A DNA stretch of 13,656 bases from an uncultured Sutterella sp. (GTDB taxonomy: Bacteria > Pseudomonadota > Gammaproteobacteria > Burkholderiales > Burkholderiaceae_F), in assembly GCA_905213905.1 (NCBI GenBank), contig CAJMKD010000047.1, positions 1 to 13,656 of the forward strand, read 5' to 3'. Position 1 is the first letter of the stretch. Every line of letters begins with the position of its first letter. The notes under the pieces were generated by a model. The model worked only from the letters and a program-made list of their open reading frames with translations, was not told the DNA's origin and ran no database searches. This document shows positions 13,474-13,656 of this stretch, in pieces. The position numbers and the translations under genes were made by a program.

Positions 13474-13656
13474 TCAAAGTGTTTTCGGATTTCTTTCCAC
13501 AGCCGGAGAAGAATTGCAAACCGCTGCATTAAGATCGGCGTGCACGACATCCCCGTTTTCACGGCCCGCATCCTGCCGGCATTGCGGCAGGCTGCCTTCA
13601 GACGCTCCATATCCGCCGGCTTGGCGCACTGAGCGTAAAGAATGCGGGTGCACGTT
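13474..13656 (-). pseudogene. Probable decayed C-terminus of an IS200/IS605-type TnpB/OrfB protein (partial)
   Basis: The minus-strand frame entering from the right edge and ending at TGA 13476-13474 reads RENGDVVHADLNAAV at 13519-13563. H-A-D-x-N-A-A is the hallmark of the end of TnpB/OrfB proteins: the last RuvC catalytic Asp next to the second half of the zinc ribbon. The upstream residues in this frame (about 31 codons to the edge) do not show a proper CxxC pair. A neighbouring frame is also open and reads LKAACRNAGR just before, which suits the ribbon better, so a frameshift near 13575 is possible. The normal NI residues after NAAV are replaced by CN. It looks like an eroded remnant; most of the gene lies outside the window. 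A chance match cannot be excluded on eight residues. Confidence 0.42.

Overview
The window is GC-rich bacterial chromosome with about a dozen genes, most on the minus strand. The gene set suggests a betaproteobacterium of the Burkholderiales, possibly a Sutterella/Parasutterella-like gut anaerobe. The clues are tandem Tat-exported flavoprotein reductases, an RlhA-type U32 protein, a TolC-family protein and a DUF1266 protein. The lineage is an inference from gene content; no rRNA or tRNA gene is present to anchor it.

Left part (1-3785): two tandem, minus-strand paralogues of a Tat-exported FAD-dependent reductase. The first is cut by the window edge. Over the shared 821 bases they align without a gap at about 89% identity (hand count). 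A near-identical 35-bp element lies upstream of both. Divergent from the second copy is an aspartate/glutamate racemase-family gene whose first catalytic residue is Ala. Both reductases and the racemase have clear AGGAGA ribosome-binding sites.

Middle (3786-5880): a divergent pair. On the minus strand is a 393-residue protein whose first half resembles the degenerate HD domain of RelA but which has no synthetase domain. On the plus strand is a small HD-family (p)ppGpp-hydrolase-like gene interrupted by one in-frame TGA inside its conserved ADK-x-HN motif.

Central minus-strand run (5861-11939): in transcription order, a TolC-like outer-membrane factor, a TatD-family nuclease, a secreted ankyrin-repeat protein, an RlhA-like U32 protein and a DUF1266 protein. 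Several gaps are short (39-56 bases), so some are probably co-transcribed. These look like housekeeping or envelope genes without an obvious shared pathway.

Right part (11940-13656): a nitrobindin-like heme-binding beta-barrel gene on the plus strand, broken by an in-frame TAG. Next come a strong bidirectional terminator, a convergent small lipoprotein with a Trp-Gly repeat tail, and at the edge a probable decayed C-terminal end of an IS200/IS605-type TnpB/OrfB gene.

Points most worth a second look: the Ala83/Cys197 racemase, the altered active site and shared control element of the flavoprotein pair, the RelA-like pseudo-HD protein facing an HD hydrolase, and two conserved genes each interrupted by a single in-frame stop. 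I see no CRISPR array, tRNA, rRNA or intact mobile element.
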